This document shows, in pieces, positions 40,715 to 48,694 of a DNA stretch of 64,000 bases. Position numbers and translations under genes: made by a program. The notes under the pieces were generated by a model. It saw only the letters and a program-made list of their open reading frames with translations, was not told the origin of the DNA and did not search any database. This stretch comes from Streptomyces sp. DSM 110735 (GTDB lineage: Bacteria > Actinomycetota > Actinomycetes > Streptomycetales > Streptomycetaceae): NCBI RefSeq assembly GCF_016482685.1, contig NZ_JACYHF010000016.1, forward strand, positions 62,001 to 126,000. Direction: 5' to 3'. Each line of letters starts with the position of its first letter. Positions within the stretch are counted from its first letter, which is position 1.

Positions 40715-42787
40715 GTGCTCGTCCCCGCAGCCCTGCGCACAGCGGTACGCAGATCCCTCACGGTCACCGCCACCGCGGCCGTGCTCACCGGCGTCGCCCT
40801 CCCCGCCGCCCACGCGGCCGAACCGGCGAAGTCCCGGGCTCACTCCGTCACTTACCGCGGCCACCACTTCACCGTGCCGGACGGCTGGCACACGGTCGAC
40901 CTCGACCGCGACCCGCACGCCTGCGTGCGCTTCGACCAGCACACCCTCTACTACGGCACCCCCTCGGCGGACCAGAACTGCCCCGCCCACGTCGTCGGCC
41001 GGACCGAGGCGCTGCTCGTCCAGCCGACCGGGTCCCGGGGCGCCGGGCAGGCGCGCACGGACAAGACAGCCCACCAACTGGCCGCGTCCGACGACCGGAT
41101 CCAGCTCACCGGCACCTACAAGAGCGACCCCCAGCTCATCGAGGACATCGCCACGGACGCGGACCTCACGCCCGAGGCGCCTACCCCCACCCGCCGAACG
41201 GCACCCACGGGTCGGCTCGCGCCCGCCGCGCTCACCGCGGCGGCGGTCTCCAGCGCCACCACCCGCTACACCGGCAAGGGCTTCGACGCCTGCGCCGCGC
41301 CCTCGGCGAGCACCATGAGCACCTGGAACAGCGCGTCCCCCTACGGCGCCGTCGGCATCTACATCGGCGGGGCATACCGAGGCTGCAGCCAGCCCAACCT
41401 CACCGCCTCGTGGGTCTCCCAACAGGCGTCCGCCGGTTGGCACTTCCTCCCCATCTACGTCGGCGTCCAGGCGAGCGGCATCAGCTCACCCACCTCCCAG
41501 GGCACGAGCGCCGCCGAAGACGCCGTCACCCAGGCCGGCTCGCTCGGCTTCCCGGCGAACTCGGTCCTCTACTACGACATGGAGGCATACAGCCCCTCCA
41601 CCTCCTCCAGCGTGCTGAGCTTCCTCTCCGCCTGGACCAAGGAACTCCACGCCCAGGGCTACAAGTCCGCCGTGTACAGCAGTTCCACCTCCGGCATATC
41701 CGACCTGGCCGACCACTACGGCAGCGGCTACCAGATGCCCGACGTCATCTACGACGCCCTGTGGAACGGCAACGCCGACACCGCCGACCCCGCCGTGCCG
41801 TCCTCGCTCTGGGCGAACCACCAGCGCGTCCACCAGTACAGCGGCGGCCACACCGAGACCTACGGCGGCGTCTCGATCAACATCGACTCCGACTACCTCG
41901 ACGTCGCCCCGGCGGGGTCCACCGTCCCGCACGGCACCGTCTGGGACCGCACCCGCGGCTCCTCGGGCACCTGGGCGGGCAGCGCGAACGAGGTCGACGA
42001 CAACGACGCCATCACCGCCGTCGCCTCGACGGCGCTGCCCGACGGCACCCTGCACACCTTCACGGTGGTGCCGGGCTCCGGCGTCTGGGAGCGGGTGCGC
42101 AGCGCCTCCGGCGACTGGGCGACGAGCGCCGTCAAGATGGACGACAACGACAACATCACCGCCGTGACCGCCGCCGCGCTGAAGGACGGCACGCTCCACG
42201 TCGACGTGGTCGTGAAGAACTCCGGCGTGTGGGACCGCACCCGCACCACCGACGGCACCTGGACGGCGGCCGCGAAGATCGACGACAACACGTCCATCAC
42301 CCGGATCGCCGCCGCGGGCCTGACCGACGGCACCCTGCACCTGGAGGCTCTCGTGCCCGGCTCGGGCATCTGGGAGCGGGTGCGCGGCGCCTCCGGCACC
42401 TGGCAGACCGCCGCCGCACAGATCGACAGCAACGGCGACATCACCGCCCTGGCCACGGCCGCGCTGCCCAACGGCACCCAGCACATCGAGGGCGTGGTGC
42501 CCGGCTCCGGGATCTGGGACCGGGTCCGCACCGCCGCGGGCACCTGGCAGAGCTCCTCCCACCTCGACACCAACGGCGACATCACCGCGGTGAGCGTCGC
42601 CGCGCTGCCCGACGGCCGTATGACCGTCGACGCGGTGGTCCCGGGGTCGGGCGTGTGGGACCGCGCCTACAGCGCCGCCGGCGCCTGGCAGGCAGCGGCG
42701 ACGAAGATCGACGCCAACAGCGACATCTTCGCGGTCCAGTCGACCGGGCTGCCGGACGGCACGGTGCACCTCCACACGCTCGTCTGA
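40715..42787 (+). CDS. Secreted DUF1906 glycoside-hydrolase-like protein with six-repeat C-terminal domain
   Basis: A 690-residue exported protein with a signal peptide ending AHA (about residue 34) and an N-terminal unassigned domain (about 38-180). A DUF1906/Rv2525c-like TIM-barrel domain (about 185-400) reads 'GKGFDACAAPSASTMSTWNS', 'AVGIYIGGAYRGC', 'GWHFLPIYVGVQ', 'SVLYYDMEAYSP' and 'YKSAVYSSSTSGI', and has acidic residues suited to glycosidase chemistry. Six tandem repeats of about 47 residues (VWDRTR...DGTLHxxxVVPGSG; about 407-690) match those of the protein at 35112-36500. GTG 40715 follows an ideal GAGGAGAGTTCC. A peptidoglycan or arabinogalactan-type substrate is possible. Confidence 0.85.
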   Translation: MLVPAALRTAVRRSLTVTATAAVLTGVALPAAHAAEPAKSRAHSVTYRGHHFTVPDGWHTVDLDRDPHACVRFDQHTLYYGTPSADQNCPAHVVGRTEALLVQPTGSRGAGQARTDKTAHQLAASDDRIQLTGTYKSDPQLIEDIATDADLTPEAPTPTRRTAPTGRLAPAALTAAAVSSATTRYTGKGFDACAAPSASTMSTWNSASPYGAVGIYIGGAYRGCSQPNLTASWVSQQASAGWHFLPIYVGVQASGISSPTSQGTSAAEDAVTQAGSLGFPANSVLYYDMEAYSPSTSSSVLSFLSAWTKELHAQGYKSAVYSSSTSGISDLADHYGSGYQMPDVIYDALWNGNADTADPAVPSSLWANHQRVHQYSGGHTETYGGVSINIDSDYLDVAPAGSTVPHGTVWDRTRGSSGTWAGSANEVDDNDAITAVASTALPDGTLHTFTVVPGSGVWERVRSASGDWATSAVKMDDNDNITAVTAAALKDGTLHVDVVVKNSGVWDRTRTTDGTWTAAAKIDDNTSITRIAAAGLTDGTLHLEALVPGSGIWERVRGASGTWQTAAAQIDSNGDITALATAALPNGTQHIEGVVPGSGIWDRVRTAAGTWQSSSHLDTNGDITAVSVAALPDGRMTVDAVVPGSGVWDRAYSAAGAWQAAATKIDANSDIFAVQSTGLPDGTVHLHTLV

Positions 42788-42801
42788 TCACCGGTCCGCC
42801 G

Positions 42802-42839
42802 GTACGTGCCTGGACGCCCCTCCGCGTCCGGGCACGTAC
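42802..42839 (+). terminator. Strong terminator hairpin
   Basis: A 16-bp stem with a single G-T wobble (arms GTACGTGCCTGGACGC and GCGTCCGGGCACGTAC) and a 6-base loop, 15 bp after the DUF1906 gene. Confidence 0.85.
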
Positions 42840-43192
42840 GCGACGGGCCCTGCCGCGCGGTCACCTACGCTCGAGAACTCCCTTCCTGGGCCAGCCGCAA
42901 GCTCAACAGCGTGATTCATGAGGGATACGGCCGCTTCGACCGTCACCTCCGCTTCGACAAGCTGGAGCGGCTGCCGGCCACCCGCGGCGTGTACCTGGAG
43001 GACGTCCAGGAGATCCCAACGCCCCGACACACAGCCTGCATTGGCAACCCGCCTCCCAGGTGTCCGCCATGGTGTGCCGGTCTCCTGAGAAGGGCGAACG
43101 CCGCCAATCCAGCCCCCGCGCCGTCTGTACGGCATGACATCCCGTTGGCAGCATGACGTCGGGACAGGGCACGGCAGGTGAGGGGTGGGTGC
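42840..43192. other. Non-coding gap before the DUF262 gene
   Basis: About 350 bp. An open frame (42806-43156) contains 'SVIHEGYGRFDRHLRFDKLE', but it has no ribosome site, crosses the terminator and matches no family I know. It may be a decayed gene. The promoter of the DUF262 gene is expected here. Confidence 0.45.
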
Positions 43193-45400
43193 ATGGGGGC
43201 GGACGAGATCAGGTCTCAGGGCTTCAACCTGAACGAGCTGTTCCGTGACGTGACGTACGAGATCGACTACTACCAGCGTGACTACACCTGGGGCGAGGAA
43301 GAAGTCCGCACCCTGCTGCGGGACTTGTGCGAGTCGTTCCGGAACTGGTCGGGCGACTCCCTGTACCGGCGCCGCCCGCACACCGCGCCGCAGTACTTCC
43401 TCGGCCCGTTCGTCTATCACGAGCCGTCGAGGAACCGCCGCTACCTCGTCGACGGCCAACAGCGGTTCGTCACCCTGCACATGCTGTTCCTCCAGTTGAG
43501 GCTCTGGGCCCAGGAGGCCGGGGACCCGCAGACGGTCGACCAGCTCAACCGGGTGATCACGACGGACGGAAAGCACTTCTGCGTCGGCATCACCGACCAC
43601 GACCCCGTCCTGCGCGCCATCAGCGAGGGTCGTAAGTACGAGACGGGGACGGGGGATTCCCTCTCCCGCCGCAACCTGTGGGCACGCAGCCAGCAGATGG
43701 AATCCCAGCTCGTGGAGGAACTCGACGCCGAGGAACTCCACCACTTCACCGAGTGGTTGCTGAAGCGGGTGGTCCTGGTCGGCATCCGCGCCGCCGGTCC
43801 CGACCACGGCTACCGCATGTTCGAGACGATGAACGACCGAGGCGCTCGCCTCACCGCCGTCGACCTGCTCAAGAGCCACCTGCTGTCCAACGTCGGCGCG
43901 GGCGAGGAACAGCTCAACGCCCAGTGGCAGGAGATGCTGCGGGAACTCTCCACCGACCGCGACGACCCCCAGGCGGCCTCCCGCTTCATCAAGGCGTACC
44001 TCCTCGCCCGCTGCGCACGCGAGGGCGACGCCGACGACCGCCGCCAGATCACCACCAACCTCAACGTGTGGGTACGCCACAACGCCGCGCACCTCGGTCT
44101 GATCACCGGCCGTCCCGACCGCTTCCTGGAGTTCGTCCAGCACCTTCTGAACTCGGCCCGCCTGTACCGCCCCTTCCTCGCCGCCACACGCACGCTGAAG
44201 AGGGAGGGCGACCGTCTGGAGACGGTGTTCTACAACGAACGCAACGGACTCGGCGCCCAGTCCGTCGCCGTCCTCGCGGCCATCGACCCCGACGACCAGC
44301 CCACCGACGCCAAGGACAAGTGCCGTCTTGTCGCCGCGTACATCGACCGGTGGTACGCCCTGCGCATCCTGCAGGACCTTCCCGTCCAGTCCGCCGACAC
44401 CGACTCCCTGGTCCACTCCGAACTCGTCCCTCTCCTGCGGAGATGCCGCACGGTGAGCGACGTCGCCTCCGCACTGGCCGGACTCGTCGCGGACGACGGG
44501 GGAGCGATACGCGACGCGGTCACCCTGGGGCTGCGGGGCAACAACGCCCACCAGATCCGCTACCTGCTGGCCCGGGCCACCGCCTATGTCGAAGACGCCT
44601 GCCGACGGCCGTACGACGTGCTCGACTACCTCGACCGGGAGAAGTTCCACATCGAGCACCTGTGGGCCAACCATCACCACCGGGTGCGCCAGGAGATACC
44701 CGACAAGGTCGTCTTCCGCAGCCTGCGCAATCAACTCGGCGGACTCGGCCTGCTGATGGGGCGCGAGAACTCCAGCCTCAACGACCTTCCCCTCACCGAG
44801 AAGATCGCCCACTACGCCCGCGGCAATGTCCTGCTGGGCATCATGGCCGACGGGTACGACCGCCGGAACCCGGTGCTGCGCGAGTTCATCAAGACGCACC
44901 AACTCGACAAGCTCCTGCGGCCGTTCGGCGCCCGGGACACCATGACCGCGGTGATCCGGACACGCCAGGACCTCTACCTGCGGCTGTTCGAACACATCTG
45001 GGAACCCGGGCGACTCGGTCTGCCCGTCCCCACACCACCCGCTCCGAACGGCACGGCGCCGACCGCCGCTCCGGTACGCGAACCGCAGCGCAGAACGGCC
45101 GCGCGAGGGCGCCGCACCCAGGTCGCCCAGATGATCCAGGCTCAGGTCCTGAAAGCCGGAACCCGCATCGTTCTCGCCTACCGCTCCACGGAGCACTGGG
45201 CCACCATCGACGAGGACGGAGGCATCATCCTCGCCGCGACGGGCGGAACCCCCTACGGCCGCGTCGACGAAGCCGGAGCCGTCGCGCGGGGCACCAAGAC
45301 CTGCCAGGGCATGAACGAATGGCATGTCGAGGACGAGACAGGCGCGCGGATCAGCCTGAGAACCGTACGAGACCGTGCGGTGGACGCCGGGCTTCTGTAG
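43193..45400 (+). CDS. DUF262/HNH (GmrSD-like) nuclease with C-terminal RAMA-type domain
   Basis: A 735-residue protein. The DUF262 domain (about 10-250) shows 'YEIDYYQRDYTWGEEEVRTL', the nucleotide-binding 'RRYLVDGQQRFVTL' (DGQQR near residue 87) and 'GYRMFETMNDRGARLTAVDL'. The DUF1524-type HNH region (about 470-580) has 'FHIEHLWANHHH' and 'LRNQLGGLGLLMGRENSSLN', keeping the His and Asn positions of the metal site. The C-terminal 80 residues ('RIVLAYRSTEHWATIDEDGG', 'TPYGRVDEAGAVARG', 'MNEWHVED') look like a RAMA domain. Relatives are type IV restriction or other phage-defence nucleases cutting modified DNA. The ATG at 43193 has GAGGGGTGGGTGC. A Fic gene follows on the same strand. Confidence 0.82.
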   Translation: MGADEIRSQGFNLNELFRDVTYEIDYYQRDYTWGEEEVRTLLRDLCESFRNWSGDSLYRRRPHTAPQYFLGPFVYHEPSRNRRYLVDGQQRFVTLHMLFLQLRLWAQEAGDPQTVDQLNRVITTDGKHFCVGITDHDPVLRAISEGRKYETGTGDSLSRRNLWARSQQMESQLVEELDAEELHHFTEWLLKRVVLVGIRAAGPDHGYRMFETMNDRGARLTAVDLLKSHLLSNVGAGEEQLNAQWQEMLRELSTDRDDPQAASRFIKAYLLARCAREGDADDRRQITTNLNVWVRHNAAHLGLITGRPDRFLEFVQHLLNSARLYRPFLAATRTLKREGDRLETVFYNERNGLGAQSVAVLAAIDPDDQPTDAKDKCRLVAAYIDRWYALRILQDLPVQSADTDSLVHSELVPLLRRCRTVSDVASALAGLVADDGGAIRDAVTLGLRGNNAHQIRYLLARATAYVEDACRRPYDVLDYLDREKFHIEHLWANHHHRVRQEIPDKVVFRSLRNQLGGLGLLMGRENSSLNDLPLTEKIAHYARGNVLLGIMADGYDRRNPVLREFIKTHQLDKLLRPFGARDTMTAVIRTRQDLYLRLFEHIWEPGRLGLPVPTPPAPNGTAPTAAPVREPQRRTAARGRRTQVAQMIQAQVLKAGTRIVLAYRSTEHWATIDEDGGIILAATGGTPYGRVDEAGAVARGTKTCQGMNEWHVEDETGARISLRTVRDRAVDAGLL

Positions 45401-45469
45401 CCCGGGAACAAACGCCGCCCGGCGAAATCCACTTGAAGAACACCCGTACGATCATGACAGCCTTACCCG

Positions 45470-46843
45470 GTGATTTTCGACCTCTCCCCCTGTCATCTGA
45501 CCTGGGCCGACGTGGACCCTGCCCGCCACCCGTTCGACGCCGGGGCGGCGGAGCGGACGGTGCGGTCGCTGGGTATCGCGCGGCGGGTGCCGATCCGCCC
45601 CGACGTCCGCTTCGCGGACCCCGCGATGAGCGACTGGACCTGGGAGAAGGGGGCGCCGTGGGCCGACGCGATGTCGCACGCTCTCGCCGAGCGCTACGGG
45701 CGGTGGACCGTGGGGTGGCGGTGGGGGCACGACGAAGGGGACTTCGACGGGGGACCGGTGGGGAGCTGGTGCTGCCCCCGGGATTCGATCACGACGCCGG
45801 AGGAGACGCTCGACCGGGTCGTCGCGGCGTTGTGCGAGTGGCGGGAGTGGCTGGAGAGTCTCGCCGGGTGGTTCGAGGCGTACCCGCTGGACCTGGCGGA
45901 TGTCGACGAGCAGCGGATCCTGTGGGAGCGGGTCGCGCACAACCTGATCGTGCTGGTGACCGACCGCACGGGCTGTGGCAGCGGTTGGCACGGGCACTGT
46001 CATCAGGTGCTCGGCTGGTTCCTCGGCCGCTGGGGAGTCGCGCCCGAGCGCGCGGAGGAGATGGTCGAGGAGGCCATCGGCGGCCGGTTCATGAGCTGGA
46101 CCGGTCCCGACACGGAACTGGTGGAGGACGTCGCAGAGCGGCTCGCGCTGTCGCTGCGGCCGGACGACGCCGTACGGTCCGCCACCGGACCCGTCCCGGA
46201 CCACCTGGAGCGGTGGCTCGCCGTACGCCGGACCGTGCCGTGGCACGAGGCTCCCGACAGGGGCGGGGACGGACCGGTGACCCCGGCGCGCGACGGCGCG
46301 GCGGAGGACATCCGCCGCTTCGACACGGCCGTCGACGCCACCCGCGCGCAGGGACTGCTCGCCGCCCTGGAACTGCTGCGCGCCGACGCGGCACGCGGCG
46401 CCTCGCTCGACTTCGAACTGATCCAGCGCTGGCAGCAACACATCCTGAGCACACCGGAGTTGCCGCAGTTCCGCGACCTCCCCGCCTTCGCCAAGAACGG
46501 CCGGGAGCGGTACGGCTTCGGCCCGGACACCCGTGCCCGTCTCGACACCTGCCTGGCCGAGAGCGCGCCGGACACGACGCACCCTCTTCCCCTCACCGCC
46601 CGGGCCGCACGCGCGTACCTCGACATCTGCTTCTTCCACCCCTTCGACGACGGCAACGCCCGATCCGCCTTCCTCACCCTCGTGTTCGTCCTCGCCCGCG
46701 AGGGCGTCGCACTCGACGAGGTCGGTCTCCTGCGCCGCGTCAGCTTCCGGGCCGACGACCCCGAGAGCGCGCTGGTCCTCGCCCGGTACCTCGACACGCA
46801 CCTCGCGGAGACCAGGCGCAACACCGCCGCTCCGGACGCCTAG
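45470..46843 (+). CDS. Fic/DOC-domain protein
   Basis: A 457-residue protein. The C-terminal Fic domain (about 290-450) has the canonical loop HPFDDGNARSAF near residue 390, with catalytic His and the GNxR phosphate-binding residues intact, so it could transfer AMP or another phosphate-linked group to a hydroxyl of a target. The N-terminal 270 residues are Trp-rich ('WTWEKGAPWADAMSHALAER', 'RWTVGWRWGHDEGDFDGGPV') with no family I can name. It starts at GTG 45470 without a clear ribosome site, 69 bp after the DUF262 gene, and is probably co-transcribed with it. Confidence 0.8.
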   Translation: MIFDLSPCHLTWADVDPARHPFDAGAAERTVRSLGIARRVPIRPDVRFADPAMSDWTWEKGAPWADAMSHALAERYGRWTVGWRWGHDEGDFDGGPVGSWCCPRDSITTPEETLDRVVAALCEWREWLESLAGWFEAYPLDLADVDEQRILWERVAHNLIVLVTDRTGCGSGWHGHCHQVLGWFLGRWGVAPERAEEMVEEAIGGRFMSWTGPDTELVEDVAERLALSLRPDDAVRSATGPVPDHLERWLAVRRTVPWHEAPDRGGDGPVTPARDGAAEDIRRFDTAVDATRAQGLLAALELLRADAARGASLDFELIQRWQQHILSTPELPQFRDLPAFAKNGRERYGFGPDTRARLDTCLAESAPDTTHPLPLTARAARAYLDICFFHPFDDGNARSAFLTLVFVLAREGVALDEVGLLRRVSFRADDPESALVLARYLDTHLAETRRNTAAPDA

Positions 46844-46859
46844 CGGGTGGGCGCGAGCA

Positions 46860-48230
46860 TCACGCGGACCGGCGCGGGCGGACGTACGCCGTCCAGGTGA
46901 CCGCCGCGCAGACGCCGTACGCCGCGAGGAAGGCGACGTACGCCGCGTCGCCGTTGCCGACGGACAGGAACGACTGGCGAAAGGCGATGTTCACCAGCAC
47001 ACCGCCGAAGGCACCGACCGCGCCCGCGAAGCCGATGAGGGCCGACGCGCGGGCGTCCGAGTCCTGACCGGGCGGTGCGGCGGCGTGGCACAGGGCAGGG
47101 ATCATCTTGTACGTCGAGCCGTTGCCCAGACCGCTGAGGACGAACAGGACGGTGAACGCCGTCACGAACAGCGGCAGCGAGTGCGCGCGGGAGGCGACCA
47201 GCGCCAGCAGGGCGCCGCCCGCCATCGCGGCGAAGGTCACCAGCGTCACCCGCGCCCCGCCGAAGCGGTCGGCGAGCCGTCCGCCCACCGGTCGCACCAG
47301 GGAGCCGAGCAGCGGGCCGAGGAAGGTCAGGTACGCGGCGCTCACCGGCGTCGCGAACCTCTCCGCGAACTGCACCTGGAGCACCTGCCCGAAGGCGAAC
47401 GAGAAGCCGATGAACGAGCCGAACGTGCCGATGTACAGCAGGGACACGAGCCAGGTGTGCCGCCAGGTGAGCAGCTCGCGGAGCTGACCGGGGGAGCGGG
47501 GCAGCCGCAGGTCGTCCATCCGCAGGGCGGCGCACACCGCGGCGGCGACGATGAGCGGCACGTAGAGCAGCACCAGCACCCGGGGGTGGCCCGCGCCCGC
47601 GGTGGCGAGGACGGCGAGCCCGGCGAGCTGCACCGCCGGAACGCCCAGGTTGCCGCCGCCCGCGTTGACGCCGAGGGCCCAGCCCTTGAGGTGCTGCGGG
47701 TACAACGCGTTGACGTTCGCCATGGAGGAGGCGAAGTTGCCGCCGCCGACCCCGGCGAGGCAGGCGGTGAGCAGCAGCGTGCCGTACGAAGTGCCGGGCT
47801 CCAGCACGAGGGCCGTCGTCACGGCGGGGATCAGCAGGAGCAGCGCGCTGACGACGGTCCAGGTGCGACCGCCGAAGACGGCGACGGCGCGGGCGTACGG
47901 GATGCGCAGGAACGCGCCGAGCGCGGTGGGCAGCGCGGTCAGCAGGAACTTGCCGGCCGGGTCGATGCCGTACTCGGGACCGAGGAAGAGGACGAGGACC
48001 GACCACAGGCTCCAGACGGAGAAGCCGACGTGTTCCGCGATGACGGACCACAGCAGGTTGCGGCGGGCGGTTCGGGCGCCGCCCGCCGCCCAGAAGGCGG
48101 GGTCCTCGGGGCGCCAGTCGGTGAGTTCACGGCGGGGACCGGGGAGCAGACGGGGAAGAGCGCTCGGCTGGGGTGCGTCGTCTTCGCGGATGCCGGGCGG
48201 GTCGGCGGGGTGGGTGCTGGTCGTGGACAT
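46860..48230 (-). CDS. narK: Nitrate/nitrite MFS transporter (NarK/NasA-type)
   Basis: A 456-residue, 12-TM major facilitator. Nitrate/nitrite porter signatures are visible: 'NLLWSVIAEHVGFSVWSLWS' in TM1, 'CLAGVGGGNFASSMANVNAL' (nitrate signature 1 type) and 'LFVLSGLGNGSTYKMIPALC' (signature 2 type), with Arg residues in 'FLRIPYARAVAVFGGR'. It lies 35 bp downstream of nirD on the same strand and therefore imports substrate for the assimilatory operon. ATG 48230 is chosen; the longer upstream extension overlaps nirD. Confidence 0.9.
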   Translation of the reverse strand: MSTTSTHPADPPGIREDDAPQPSALPRLLPGPRRELTDWRPEDPAFWAAGGARTARRNLLWSVIAEHVGFSVWSLWSVLVLFLGPEYGIDPAGKFLLTALPTALGAFLRIPYARAVAVFGGRTWTVVSALLLLIPAVTTALVLEPGTSYGTLLLTACLAGVGGGNFASSMANVNALYPQHLKGWALGVNAGGGNLGVPAVQLAGLAVLATAGAGHPRVLVLLYVPLIVAAAVCAALRMDDLRLPRSPGQLRELLTWRHTWLVSLLYIGTFGSFIGFSFAFGQVLQVQFAERFATPVSAAYLTFLGPLLGSLVRPVGGRLADRFGGARVTLVTFAAMAGGALLALVASRAHSLPLFVTAFTVLFVLSGLGNGSTYKMIPALCHAAAPPGQDSDARASALIGFAGAVGAFGGVLVNIAFRQSFLSVGNGDAAYVAFLAAYGVCAAVTWTAYVRPRRSA

Positions 48231-48265
48231 CGTCAACTGCCTTCCATCAGACGTGGGTTGTCCGC

Positions 48266-48694
48266 TCAGCTCACGACCGCGCTCGTGCGCACCCGCCACA
48301 CGGGCAGCCGGGCGGGCGTGCCGTCGGGTGCGGTGGGTTCGTCGAGGCAGGCACCGGTCTTCAGGTCGAAGACCTGCTTGTACATGGGCGACGCGACCAC
48401 AGGCGTGGCGCCCCGACTGCCCAGCAGACCCCGGGACATGACCTGGGCGCCGCTGAACGGGTCGCGGTTTCCGACCGCGTGGAGGTGCCCGGCGCGGTCG
48501 CGGAAGAGGGCGATCTGCTCACCGCCGAGCAGCAGGGCCACACCACGGCCCGGGACGAGGTCCGCGTACGGCACCACAGGGATCCAGCGGGTGCCGTCGT
48601 GGACCTCGACGACGGTGTGGTCGTGCCCGACAGCCGGGAAGGACCCCTGCGCGGGGGCGAGTTGGGCGGCTGGGGGAGCGGGGGCGACGGTCAT
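48266..48694 (-). CDS. nirD: Assimilatory nitrite reductase small subunit NirD
   Basis: A 142-residue Rieske-fold protein: 'WIPVVPYADLVPGRGVALLL', 'GEQIALFRDRAGHLHAVGNR', 'DPFSGAQVMSRGLLGSRGAT', 'PVVASPMYKQVFDLKTGAC'. As usual for NirD, the Cys/His ligands of a true Rieske cluster are missing, so it is structural. It starts at ATG 48694 (CAGGAGACAAGCCG upstream) and overlaps nirB by ATGA. Confidence 0.92.
   Translation of the reverse strand: MTVAPAPPAAQLAPAQGSFPAVGHDHTVVEVHDGTRWIPVVPYADLVPGRGVALLLGGEQIALFRDRAGHLHAVGNRDPFSGAQVMSRGLLGSRGATPVVASPMYKQVFDLKTGACLDEPTAPDGTPARLPVWRVRTSAVVS

Noticed and set aside
42806..43156. A 116-codon ORF after the DUF1906 terminator
   Set aside because: It overlaps the terminator hairpin, has no ribosome site and matches no family. 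Kept only as a possible decayed gene in the gap entry.
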